Part shown: positions 44,973 to 54,000 of the stretch, piece by piece
Layout of the letters: each line of letters starts with the position of its first letter
Numbering within the stretch: the stretch's first letter is position 1
Assembly (NCBI RefSeq): GCF_000332115.1
Contig: NC_020156.1
Coordinates: 2,915,501 to 2,979,500 of the forward strand
Direction: 5' to 3'
DNA from: Nonlabens dokdonensis DSW-6
GTDB taxonomy: Bacteria; Bacteroidota; Bacteroidia; Flavobacteriales; Flavobacteriaceae
DNA: 64,000 nucleotides
Notes under the pieces: model-generated
Told to the model about the DNA's origin: nothing
What the model saw: only the letters and a program-made list of their open reading frames with translations
Database searches by the model: none
Program-made: the position numbers and the translations under genes

Positions 44973-46106
44973 TTAATTCTTTTTGCTTTGTGTAAGTGAA
45001 TAATATTTAGAAGGATTTTCTTCCCAAGTCAATACAATACTATCACGCGAAGTCGTAGGATTATTAGGAACCGAAGCTGTGTAAGGCATTCCTTTATCAA
45101 AACCAACTGAGTTTAAAACGAGATTACCACTTTTCATTACCGTTATAGTACTATAACCAAAAAAAGCTGCTTCTCCCGAGCTACCTCCATTTCCAGCGAT
45201 AACTTGATAGGTTCCACCACCTAGTTTTTCATTGATAGGCTGCACGCGCTGGTAGTCGTGTTTATGAGCGGAAAGCAAAGCAACAACCTTATTTTCCTCA
45301 AAAGTAGGCCACACATCAGGTCCTTGTGGTAAACCACCATGTGAAGTGTCGGGATTTCCATCCACATAATACGGTCGATGGGTGACAACAAAAATGTGTT
45401 CTATCGAAGGATTGTTTTTGAAGCTTGTTACTTGATCGTTAACCCATTTTACCGGTATTTGTCCTTCTTTTCCATATATATCTGTTTTGCTAGGCGGATT
45501 ATAAGTATCTGAATTTAGAACTACAAAGCCTACATTATGTCTTGTAAAACTAAAACTAAGACGGTTGTCTAGCCCTAAAGTGTCTGGAGCTGTAACTCGA
45601 CCATCTGGCAGGTAATCTTTCATATGTTGAAGCCAGATATCTGTGCTTCCTTTTAAGGGAAATTCATGCCAGTCGTTTTCACTAACCTCAACAGAGTAGA
45701 GCATCTCATGATTACCAGGTATGGCTACCATTTCTATTCCTGAGTTACTTATTTCTTGTTCTTTATAAATAGCATCCCAAGCGCTTAACTGACTATTGAG
45801 TTTTGCGTTCGTACTTTCGGCAAGAACTAGATCTCCTAAAAAAAAGAATAGTTCTGGTTGTTCTTCTTTTTGAGCAATTTCAAATAAAACACGTTTTAAA
45901 ACATAGGTATTTGCGGTGGAAGGATTGGCGGTAGATTGATCGCCTCTGTCTATTCTATTGCATCCTGTAAAAGAAAAACTGAAAATAGGAGTATCTACTA
46001 CGATTTCCTCCTCTGTTTCTATAATGGGTTTTTCTTTTATTTCTTTTTTACAACTCGTAAGAAGAATAATAAATACGAAACTGATTAATAGGTTGGTAGA
46101 TTTCAT
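44973..46106 (-). CDS. Metallophosphoesterase lipoprotein
   Basis: 377 residues. Lipobox LTSC near residue 18. Calcineurin-like motifs: FFFLGDLVLAES, VAIPGNHEML, VVTHRPYYVDGNPDTSHGG and LLSAHKHDYQRVQP. The first motif reads FTGCNRIDRGD where DxH is usual, so one metal ligand is unclear. It acts outside the cytoplasm on phosphate esters. It lies upstream of the VgrG gene on the same strand (about 128 bp). Related in fold to the N-terminal part of the fusion gene at 51066. Confidence 0.85.
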   Translation of the reverse strand: MKSTNLLISFVFIILLTSCKKEIKEKPIIETEEEIVVDTPIFSFSFTGCNRIDRGDQSTANPSTANTYVLKRVLFEIAQKEEQPELFFFLGDLVLAESTNAKLNSQLSAWDAIYKEQEISNSGIEMVAIPGNHEMLYSVEVSENDWHEFPLKGSTDIWLQHMKDYLPDGRVTAPDTLGLDNRLSFSFTRHNVGFVVLNSDTYNPPSKTDIYGKEGQIPVKWVNDQVTSFKNNPSIEHIFVVTHRPYYVDGNPDTSHGGLPQGPDVWPTFEENKVVALLSAHKHDYQRVQPINEKLGGGTYQVIAGNGGSSGEAAFFGYSTITVMKSGNLVLNSVGFDKGMPYTASVPNNPTTSRDSIVLTWEENPSKYYSLTQSKKN

Positions 46107-46129
46107 GAGTAACGGTTTTTTATTTTAGT

Positions 46130-46170
46130 ATTAAAAATAAAATGGGTGATACATTACGTAACACCCATCT
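46130..46170 (-). terminator. Terminator of the 186-aa unknown gene
   Basis: ATGGGTG (46142-46148) pairs with CACCCAT (46162-46168); on the minus strand a T-rich run follows. It sits 27 bp after the stop at 46195. Confidence 0.75.
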
Positions 46171-46194
46171 TTTAATTATTAGAATTCATAGTTT

Positions 46195-46755
46195 TTAATA
46201 AGATCCAGATGCAATTGCTTCCGCCTTTGCCTGCATAAATTCGGCTTGTTTTTCTGGTGTCATTTGAATTTGAACAAGTCTCCATGTTAAATTATAGGTG
46301 CTTAATTGAAATGAATCGGGAAAGCGACCAAAGAAAGGATCATTCATATTTAATGGTGTATTTGCAAAGGATGGCTGTCCTTGAGAAAATAATTTTAATT
46401 CACAAACAGCACCATTTACAGATCCCGTTGCAGATCGATAATACTGCCATACCAATGATGTAGAAGATAAGGAACCTGTTAGATCTCTAACGCCATCATC
46501 TGGCCTTCCAGAAGTATTGTAAGGTAATTGAGAGGAAGCAGAAAAATCATAAGTGATTTCATCTACGATTTCTTTTTCATCTGGCTGTCCTTTTCTTAGG
46601 ATCATAGATTTGTAACTAAAAGCCGGATTCTTTCTTTGAATAGAATCCATGACTTCCTTTACCGTAGAGTTTTCAGTAACATCTGTCAACTGGAGATTTT
46701 CCATGTAACAGTACAAACCGACTACTCTAAAACTTACTTGAAGTGGTGAGGTCAT
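46195..46755 (-). CDS. Unknown 186-residue cytosolic-type protein of spike locus
   Basis: 186 residues without signal peptide or membrane segment, starting MTSPLQVSFRVVGLYCYMEN. The N-terminal third looks like a ubiquitin/MoaD-like beta-grasp (LTDVTENSTVKEVMDSIQRK); the rest has no motif I recognise, with a distinct STSLVWQYYRSATGSVNGAV stretch. It has its own terminator and an upstream motif identical to that of the lipoprotein gene at 42595. I infer it belongs functionally to the VgrG/PAAR locus, perhaps as cargo or adaptor, but there is no direct proof. Confidence 0.6.
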   Translation of the reverse strand: MTSPLQVSFRVVGLYCYMENLQLTDVTENSTVKEVMDSIQRKNPAFSYKSMILRKGQPDEKEIVDEITYDFSASSQLPYNTSGRPDDGVRDLTGSLSSTSLVWQYYRSATGSVNGAVCELKLFSQGQPSFANTPLNMNDPFFGRFPDSFQLSTYNLTWRLVQIQMTPEKQAEFMQAKAEAIASGSY

Positions 46756-46817
46756 AATTTGAGATTTATAGGGTTAATATGATGTAAAACTAACTGTAAA
46801 TCAGTTTATTTACATCA

Positions 46818-46836
46818 GTATAAATACCCAAATTAA
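46818..46836 (-). promoter_or_regulatory. Candidate operator, 19-bp shared motif
   Basis: GTATAAATACCCAAATTAA, identical to 42660-42678, lying 63 bp before the start codon at 46755. Confidence 0.5.
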
Positions 46837-46904
46837 GACTGAACATGAAAAATAATTTGAACAAAAACTATCAGATTTTACGTTCATTTCATATTTATAA
46901 AAAC

Positions 46905-46939
46905 AAAAAAATCCCCAAACCAAAGGTTCAGGGATTTTT
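46905..46939 (-). terminator. Second terminator downstream of dnaK
   Basis: AAAAAATCCC pairs with GGGATTTTT; T-runs are available on both strands. It lies beyond the main dnaK terminator and may also insulate the gene at 46755. Confidence 0.75.
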
Positions 46940-46994
46940 AAAAATAACTGTTTACTGTCACTGGCACTGTAAACTTAATTAAGATTATAAAAAA

Positions 46995-47022
46995 AAAGAC
47001 TCTGAAATTAATCAGAGTCTTT
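46995..47022 (-). terminator. dnaK terminator
   Basis: AAAGACTCTGA and TCAGAGTCTTT form a perfect 11-bp stem; on the minus strand a long T-run follows. Confidence 0.9.
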
Positions 47023-47033
47023 CGTTTTATAAA

Positions 47034-47114
47034 AGCAGATCCCAAATCTGCGCTACCGCTTGTTTGGGATAAGCGATACGTAGAGTTTTGCTCACGCAAA
47101 ACTAACGTTCTGCT
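47034..47114. repeat. Highly structured 81-bp element after dnaK
   Basis: Nested inverted repeats: outer AGCAGA/TCTGCT; GCAGAT/ATCTGC (47035-47051); ATCCCAAA/TTTGGGAT (47039-47046 with 47063-47070); CGCTT/AAGCG (47057-47074); AGTTTTGC-TCAC-GCAAAACT (47084-47103) flanked by ACGT on both sides. It begins at the dnaK stop codon and ends before the terminator. Looks like a mobile palindromic element or a structured 3' UTR. Confidence 0.7.
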
Positions 47115-49015
47115 TATTTCACTTCTTCGAAGTCTACGTCTTCTACATCGCTAGTGTCATCTCCAGACGCTTCTTGAGCTCCTGCATCAGGTCCAGGCTG
47201 TCCACCTTGAGCTTGCGCTGCTTGTGCCATATCTGCACTTGCTGCGGTCCATACATTATTTAACTTCTCTAAAGCAGGATCAATTAATGCAATATCTTTA
47301 GTTTCATAAGCTTTCTTCAACTCTTCTAGCGCCTCAGTAATAGGAGCTTTCTTGTCTTCAGGAAGTTTATCGCCAAATTCTTCTAACTGTTGTTCCGTTT
47401 GGAAAATCAATTGGTCTGCACTATTTAATTTATCAGCTGTTTCTTTTGCTTTTTTATCAGCATCAGCATTTGCAGCTGCATCTTGCTTCATTTTCTCGAT
47501 TTCTTCTTCAGAAAGTCCAGAAGATGCCTCGATACGTATGTCTTGCTTCTTACCAGTCGCTTTATCTTCTGCACTTACTTTGATGATACCATTTGCATCA
47601 ATGTCAAAGGTTACTTCAATTTGTGGTGTACCTCTTCTTGCTGGTGCAATACCATCTAAGTGAAATCTACCTATGGTTTTATTATCAGTCGCCATAGATC
47701 GTTCTCCTTGGATTACGTGAATCTCAACACTTGGTTGATTATCTGCAGCCGTAGAAAATACTTGAGATTTCTTAGTTGGGATCGTTGTGTTAGACTCGAT
47801 TAACTTAGTCATAACTCCACCCATAGTTTCAATTCCTAAAGAAAGAGGTGTTACATCAAGTAAAAGAACGTCTTTTACATCTCCTGTAAGAACTCCACCT
47901 TGGATCGCAGCACCTATTGCTACAACCTCATCAGGATTCACACCTTTAGATGGTGCTTTACCGAAGAATTTCTCTACAGCTTCCTGTACTGCAGGAATAC
48001 GAGTTGATCCACCTACAAGGATAATCTCATCGATATCTCCAGTAGAAAGTCCGGCGCTTTTTAAAGCTGTTTGACACGGCTCAATAGTTCTTTTTACTAA
48101 GTCAGAAATTAATTTCTCAAAACTAGATTTAGTAAGTGTTTTTACTAAGTGTTTAGGTCCGCTTGCTGTTGCAGTAACATATGGCAAGTTGATCTCAGTT
48201 TGCGCGCTTGAAGAAAGTTCAATCTTTGCTTTTTCAGCAGCTTCCTTAAGACGTTGTAACGCCATAGGATCTTTTCTTAGATCGATATCTTCAGCAGCTT
48301 TAAACTCATCTGCTAGCCAATCAATGATTTTTTGATCTACATCATCACCACCTAAGTGTGTGTCTCCATCAGTAGAAAGTACTTCAAAGACTCCATCACC
48401 TAATTCAAGGATTGAAACGTCATGCGTTCCACCTCCAAAGTCAAATACTACAACCTTCTGGTCTGTATCTTTTTTATCTAATCCATAAGCTAGTGCTGCA
48501 GCAGTAGGCTCATTAATAATACGCTCTACTTTAAGACCTGCGATTTCACCAGCTTCTTTAGTCGCTTGACGTTGAGAATCGTTAAAGTAAGCAGGTACAG
48601 TAATTACTGCTCCAGTTACTTCAGTTCCTAAATAATCTTCAGCCGTTTTCTTCATTTTTTGAAGAATCATAGCACTTAATTCTTGTGGTGTGTAAAGACG
48701 TCCATCGATATCAACACGTGGTGTATCGTTATCACCTTTTACTACTTTATAAGGTACGCGACCAGCTTCATTTGAAGATTCACTGAATTTGTTCCCCATG
48801 AAACGCTTTACAGAAGCAACCGTTTTAGTTGGGTTAGTTACTGCCTGTCTTTTTGCAGGATCACCTACCTTAATTTCACCACCTTCTACAAAGGCAATTA
48901 CAGAAGGAGTTGTTCTTTTACCTTCAGAATTAGGGATTACTACAGGCTCGCTACCTTCCATTACAGAAACACAACTGTTAGTCGTACCTAAGTCTATTCC
49001 TATTATTTTACTCAT
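47114..49015 (-). CDS. dnaK: Chaperone DnaK (Hsp70)
   Basis: 633 residues, normal length. The start [20 protein letters not shown], phosphate loops [16 protein letters not shown] and [14 protein letters not shown], substrate-binding-domain linker [15 protein letters not shown] and the C-terminal acidic [14 protein letters not shown] are all standard. It folds proteins with DnaJ and GrpE, which are not in the window. It is transcribed alone. The upstream region has a set of TGTCAT repeats. Confidence 0.99.
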   Translation of the reverse strand: MSKIIGIDLGTTNSCVSVMEGSEPVVIPNSEGKRTTPSVIAFVEGGEIKVGDPAKRQAVTNPTKTVASVKRFMGNKFSESSNEAGRVPYKVVKGDNDTPRVDIDGRLYTPQELSAMILQKMKKTAEDYLGTEVTGAVITVPAYFNDSQRQATKEAGEIAGLKVERIINEPTAAALAYGLDKKDTDQKVVVFDFGGGTHDVSILELGDGVFEVLSTDGDTHLGGDDVDQKIIDWLADEFKAAEDIDLRKDPMALQRLKEAAEKAKIELSSSAQTEINLPYVTATASGPKHLVKTLTKSSFEKLISDLVKRTIEPCQTALKSAGLSTGDIDEIILVGGSTRIPAVQEAVEKFFGKAPSKGVNPDEVVAIGAAIQGGVLTGDVKDVLLLDVTPLSLGIETMGGVMTKLIESNTTIPTKKSQVFSTAADNQPSVEIHVIQGERSMATDNKTIGRFHLDGIAPARRGTPQIEVTFDIDANGIIKVSAEDKATGKKQDIRIEASSGLSEEEIEKMKQDAAANADADKKAKETADKLNSADQLIFQTEQQLEEFGDKLPEDKKAPITEALEELKKAYETKDIALIDPALEKLNNVWTAASADMAQAAQAQGGQPGPDAGAQEASGDDTSDVEDVDFEEVK

Positions 49016-49090
49016 TATAAATTTATTTTAATTTTTATTTTCTATTTATTTACGTCTTCCATAAGTCAATGTTTATGCCATGCCATTTGT

Positions 49091-49133
49091 AATGACATGA
49101 TGTCATTTTTACTGTCATAATCGTCATTGTCAT
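49091..49133. promoter_or_regulatory. TGTCAT repeats upstream of dnaK
   Basis: A perfect 17-bp palindrome AATGACATGATGTCATT (49091-49107) is followed by TGTCAT at 49113-49118 and 49128-49133 and CGTCAT at 49122-49127. The array lies 76-118 bp before the dnaK ATG and between two divergent genes, so it may be a stress operator. It is not the CIRCE sequence. Confidence 0.5.
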
Positions 49134-49246
49134 CCTAGAAAATTTGAATAGAAATATTAAACCATAGAAAAGAGCGATTTCCAAATTTATCATTGATCGG
49201 CTGGTGCTTAAGTTATCTTTATTGATTTCAGTTTATTTTTCGTTTC

Positions 49247-49262
49247 CGCTTTCGCGAAAGCG
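49247..49262. repeat. 16-bp palindrome, copy 12
   Basis: In the 5' region of sdaA, 77 bp before its ATG. Confidence 0.95.
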
Positions 49263-49338
49263 AGATAAACACAACAATTACCTCAATATTTCCAATTATC
49301 TTTGTTCTATAATTAAACAGCAGATTTTACAACCATCT

Positions 49339-50784
49339 ATGTCTCAAAATCCTCCTAAAATTGAAGCCATAAGCGTTTTTGACATGCTTAAAATAGGCGT
49401 TGGACCTTCTAGTTCGCATACGCTTGGACCGTGGCAAGCGGCGAGAGATTTTTTAAAAAAGCTACGTGATAAAAACAGATTGTCACAAGTTGAGTCTATA
49501 GAAGTAGATCTTTATGGATCTCTTTCTTTAACTGGAAAAGGGCACGCCACAGATCTTGCTTGTATTCTAGGATTAACAAATGCAGATCCTGTTACCTGCA
49601 GCATTGAAGAGATTCCAGAAATAATAGATTATATCAACCAGCAGAAAATACTTCAGTTAGACGGCGTGTATTTCATACCGTTTGATCCTAAAACGCAAAT
49701 TCATTTTAATCGAAACTTTTTACCATATCATCCTAATGGTATGCGATTCAAGGCTGTTTTAAAAGATGGTAAAACCGTTTTTGAAACGTACTTTAGTATT
49801 GGTGGCGGTTTTTTTATTCAAAAGGAACGTAAGCGATCTGCAAGAAAAGTTGCTCTATTTGAATGTTTCCCACGACCGATTTCTAAAGCGACCGAATTAT
49901 TAGCCTATTGTGAAAGAGAAAATAAATCGGTTTCTCAAATCGTACTGGAAAATGAAGAGTACTTGAACACGCCAGAGGTTATTGATGAGAAATTAAAAGC
50001 TATCTGGGATGTAATGTTAGATTCTGTTTACACAGGTTGTCATACAGAAGGTATTCTTCCTGGTGGACTTAAAGTACGCAGACGTGCTTTTGATACACAT
50101 GAGAGGTTGCAAAAAGGAAAGCCTTATTCTAACAAAGAAGAATGGGTAGAAGCCATACGCAATACTGAAGTGAAATTCAGAGAAATATTAAAATGGGTTT
50201 CTTGTTATGCGCTGGCAGTAAATGAAGTTAACGCTTCTTTAGGGAGAGTAGTAACTGCTCCTACTAACGGAAGTGCTGGTGTTATTCCTGCGGTAATGTT
50301 GTATTACATGACTATTGAGAACCATGATGCCAACTTTGACGATGTAAAAAAATTCTTGTTAGTCGCTGGTGAAATAGGAGCTTTGTTCAAAAAAGGAGCA
50401 ACAATAAGTGCAGCAATGGGCGGTTGCCAGGCAGAAATAGGAGTGAGCAGCGCCATGGCAGCAGGTGCGTTAACAGAGCTTATGGGAGGAACACCTGCCC
50501 AAGTCTTAATGGCTAGCGAGATCGCAATGGAACACCATTTAGGACTTACTTGCGATCCTATAGGAGGTTTAGTACAAATACCATGCATCGAACGCAATGC
50601 CATGGGAGCGATAAAAGCAATCAATGCTTGCGAAATGGCACTAGACAACGACGCCAAAAACGCAAAAGTACCTCTAGATAAGGTTATTGAAACTATGTGG
50701 CAAACGGCACAAGACATGAATACTAAATATAAAGAAACCAGTGAAGGTGGACTTGCAGTAAATGTTGCGTTATCAGATTGCTGA
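49339..50784 (+). CDS. sdaA: L-serine ammonia-lyase
   Basis: 481 residues from the ATG at 49339 (MSQNPPKIEAISVFDMLKIG). An upstream in-frame start at 49204 would add 45 residues, read through the palindrome repeat and not conserved in character. Signatures: VGPSSSHTLGPW, the cysteines for the 4Fe-4S cluster in MGGCQAEIGVSSAMAAG and GLTCDPIGGLVQIPCIERN. It deaminates serine to pyruvate and ammonia. One-chain type with both beta and alpha domains. Transcribed alone. Confidence 0.95.
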   Translation: MSQNPPKIEAISVFDMLKIGVGPSSSHTLGPWQAARDFLKKLRDKNRLSQVESIEVDLYGSLSLTGKGHATDLACILGLTNADPVTCSIEEIPEIIDYINQQKILQLDGVYFIPFDPKTQIHFNRNFLPYHPNGMRFKAVLKDGKTVFETYFSIGGGFFIQKERKRSARKVALFECFPRPISKATELLAYCERENKSVSQIVLENEEYLNTPEVIDEKLKAIWDVMLDSVYTGCHTEGILPGGLKVRRRAFDTHERLQKGKPYSNKEEWVEAIRNTEVKFREILKWVSCYALAVNEVNASLGRVVTAPTNGSAGVIPAVMLYYMTIENHDANFDDVKKFLLVAGEIGALFKKGATISAAMGGCQAEIGVSSAMAAGALTELMGGTPAQVLMASEIAMEHHLGLTCDPIGGLVQIPCIERNAMGAIKAINACEMALDNDAKNAKVPLDKVIETMWQTAQDMNTKYKETSEGGLAVNVALSDC

Positions 50785-51065
50785 TTTTTCCTTATTTTAT
50801 CTTTTTAAATAAATGACCAAGAATCAATTATAGTTCGATTTGTAAAGCGTTTTTTAATCTTTATAAAAGTTCTTTTGTTAAATAAAAGTCTGTTCAAAAT
50901 TTGATTTATTTATTATTTAAAAACATTATAAATATCTGATATATAGTAATCTATATAATTTTATTGTAACAATTGTTTAGATATAGTGTTTTCAGTATTT
51001 CTTTTAAGACAATACTAGCATTTTTCAGAAATGAATCTTGATACATTTGTTTGTTATAGAATAAT

Positions 51066-54000
51066 ATGAATAATAAACTTCCTTTAAATATTGTAATCAC
51101 CTTATCATTGATTTTCTTTACCTCATGTGCGGTAAAGTCACTACAAATAGATCAAGATAGACATCAATTAACTGAAAATACTACTTCAGAATACCGCAGC
51201 TTTTACTTATTAGGTAACCTTAATTCTAGTGACGCACCAGATGCAAATTTTAAAGCCATTATCCAACACATCAAGTCTAGAAGTAAAAAAGAAGATTTTA
51301 CTCTTATCCTAGGAGATAACGTAGATTCAGAAAACTTCAATCGTAAAGACAAAGACGAAAAAGATAAGAAGGCTTTTAAAATGAAGCTGGAAATGATCAA
51401 AGAACTCCATAGCAACATTTACGTTCTTGCAGGTAATGAAGACTGGAATGATGAAGGTTTAAAAGGCCTTAAGAATATAGAAGAAATGGTGGAAGATGTC
51501 CTAGATAACGACGAGGCATTTCAACCAGAAAATGGTTGTCCCATGGAAGAGATTGAGATTTCAGATACCATGCATCTTTTTATCGTAGATTCTCAATGGT
51601 ACATAGAAGACTGGAATAAGAATCCCGATTTTAACGATAAATGCGAGATCAATACAAGAGAAAAATTCATTACTGTTCTGGCAGACGAGATGCGCAAGCA
51701 ACGACATAAAACTGTAATCGTTGCCATGCACCATCCATTGTATTCTAATGGCGTTTACGGTGGACAAATGGGTGTAGAGAATATCTATCAGCCTAGTATA
51801 GAGAATTTTTATGTACCAATATTGGGTAGTGCCTGGAGTTTTATAAGAGCTCAAGGTGGCGTTTCTCGTCAGGATCGATATAACCCATTAATGAATGAGT
51901 TAATGGAAGAAATAAAAGCTGCAAGTACTGATCTTGAACGTGTCTTTTTTGTAAGTGCTCATGAAAAAACGCTTCAATTTATTGATCATGATCATATCAA
52001 ACAAATTGTTTCTGGAACTTCCGTAGAAGAAGGTTATGCCAGTTTAGGAAAAAAAGGCGTTTTGAGTAGCGGCGAGCGTGGTTATGCAGAGCTTAGAATT
52101 TATAAAGACAAATCTTCTAAGGTGTTTTTCTATCAAGTAGCAAATGGAACAGTGGAGGAGATTTATGCTGGTGACGCTTTCGCGAAAGCGAGAACCTACA
52201 ACACAGACTCACTTCCTACAATTACCGAGAAATTTAAAAAAGCTTCCGTTTATACTAAGGAAGAAACGACCAAAGACAAGGAGTACGAGCAGTTTTACGG
52301 TAAACACTACCGCAATTTATACGGTATTGATGTCAAAGCACCTGTAGTGATGCTAGATACTTTGTACGGCGGTCTAAAAGTAGAACGCGCTGGCGGCGGT
52401 AATCAGACTCAGGGATTGCGACTTGTGGATAGTCTGGACAGGGAATTTAATATGAGAGCTCTTGAAAAAGATGCTATACAGTTTTTAAAAAGTGCCGGCT
52501 TTGGAGCTGTTGATGTGGATAAATATTTTGGCGGTACATTCCCGCAGGAGTTGATAAGAGATTTTTATACCGCAGCACATCCTTATGGTGCGTTTGCTGT
52601 CCCTAGACTGGCAGGAGCCATAGATTTGAAACACACACATCCCAAATTATTTTATGTGCCTAAACAGGAGACTTTAGGAGATTTTAATGCCACTCATGGA
52701 GATCGATTATACATGATCGTAGAAAAACCAGACGATTCTTTTAATAGTACTCACATGTTTGGAAATAATCAAGATGTGGAAAGCACGCAAGATCTTTTTG
52801 ATAAAATAAGAGAAGACGAAAAAAACAGAGTTGATGAACGCATGTTTATACGCGCTCGTATTTTTGACATGCTTTTAGGCGATTGGGACAGGCATGAAGA
52901 CCAGTGGCGATGGGCTGAGATCGTCGATCCAAAAGATGACGAGAAAGTAGATTTTATTGCGATTCCTAGAGATCGCGATCAAGTTTTTGCAAGATTTGAT
53001 GGGGATTTGCTGGACTTTATGAGAAAATGGATGAAGGGCGCGAGGCAATTTGGCGTTTATGGGCCTAATATAAAGCACATAGAACAATTCAGTCAGAGTG
53101 CTATAAAACTAGACCGAGCTATTTTACAAAGCAGTGACTTAGAACTGTGGAAGGAAGAAGTGGCATATATTCAGAAACACATCACGCCAGATGTAGTATC
53201 CAAAGCATTTAACGAAATGCCAGATGAGGTAAAAGATGATTTATGGCAACAAACTCAGGAAGACTTTTTGGCACGTAAAGAGAATCTGCCAGATATTGTA
53301 GATCGATATTACCATCATTTTTTAAAATTTCAAACTCTTAAAGGAACCGATAAAGACGACTACTTTACGATTACAAGATTACCTAACGGTATAACAACGA
53401 TAGAAGCCCATCGTATTAAGGATGGAGAAAAAGGAACCTTATTGTTTTCTAGAACTTTTGTTCAAAAACTCACAAAAGAAATCTGGATTTATGGATTAGA
53501 CGATGACGATGTTTTTGAGGTTAAAGGAGAAGGCGATGATTTGATTAAGATCGTAATATCTGGAGGGAAAGGTGACGATGTTTATAAAATTGAAAACGGC
53601 GCAGCTATTTCTTTATTTGATTATAAATCTGAAGATAATGGGCTGGATAGAAAAAATGGTGCTAAAGTAGTTTTTAGAGATGACTACGAGATCAATCACT
53701 ATGATACGGAGAAAGTGCCCTCGACTTCTAGTCAACCACATCTGGAGTTACCCTATAATCCAGATCATGGTTTTGCACCATCTATAGGATTCACTAAATC
53801 TAAATTGGGTTATGAACGCAACCCATATTCTTCTATGTATGGTTTTAAAGCACAATATTTTTCTCTTACTCAAGCTGCAAAATTTGATGTTTTTTCTGGA
53901 CTTGGAAACGCTTTAGGACATTGGAATCTGGAATTTAAAGGACTTATTACTACTAACAATTATACAGAGAACTTTTTTGGGTATGGAAATGATTCAGAAT

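Noticed and set aside
41018..46755. Complete type VI secretion system
   Set aside because: Only spike and tip genes are present; no sheath, Hcp, baseplate or ClpV.
49204..49338. N-terminal extension of L-serine ammonia-lyase
   Set aside because: It would translate the palindrome repeat and AT-rich leader; the family's usual start is the ATG at 49339.
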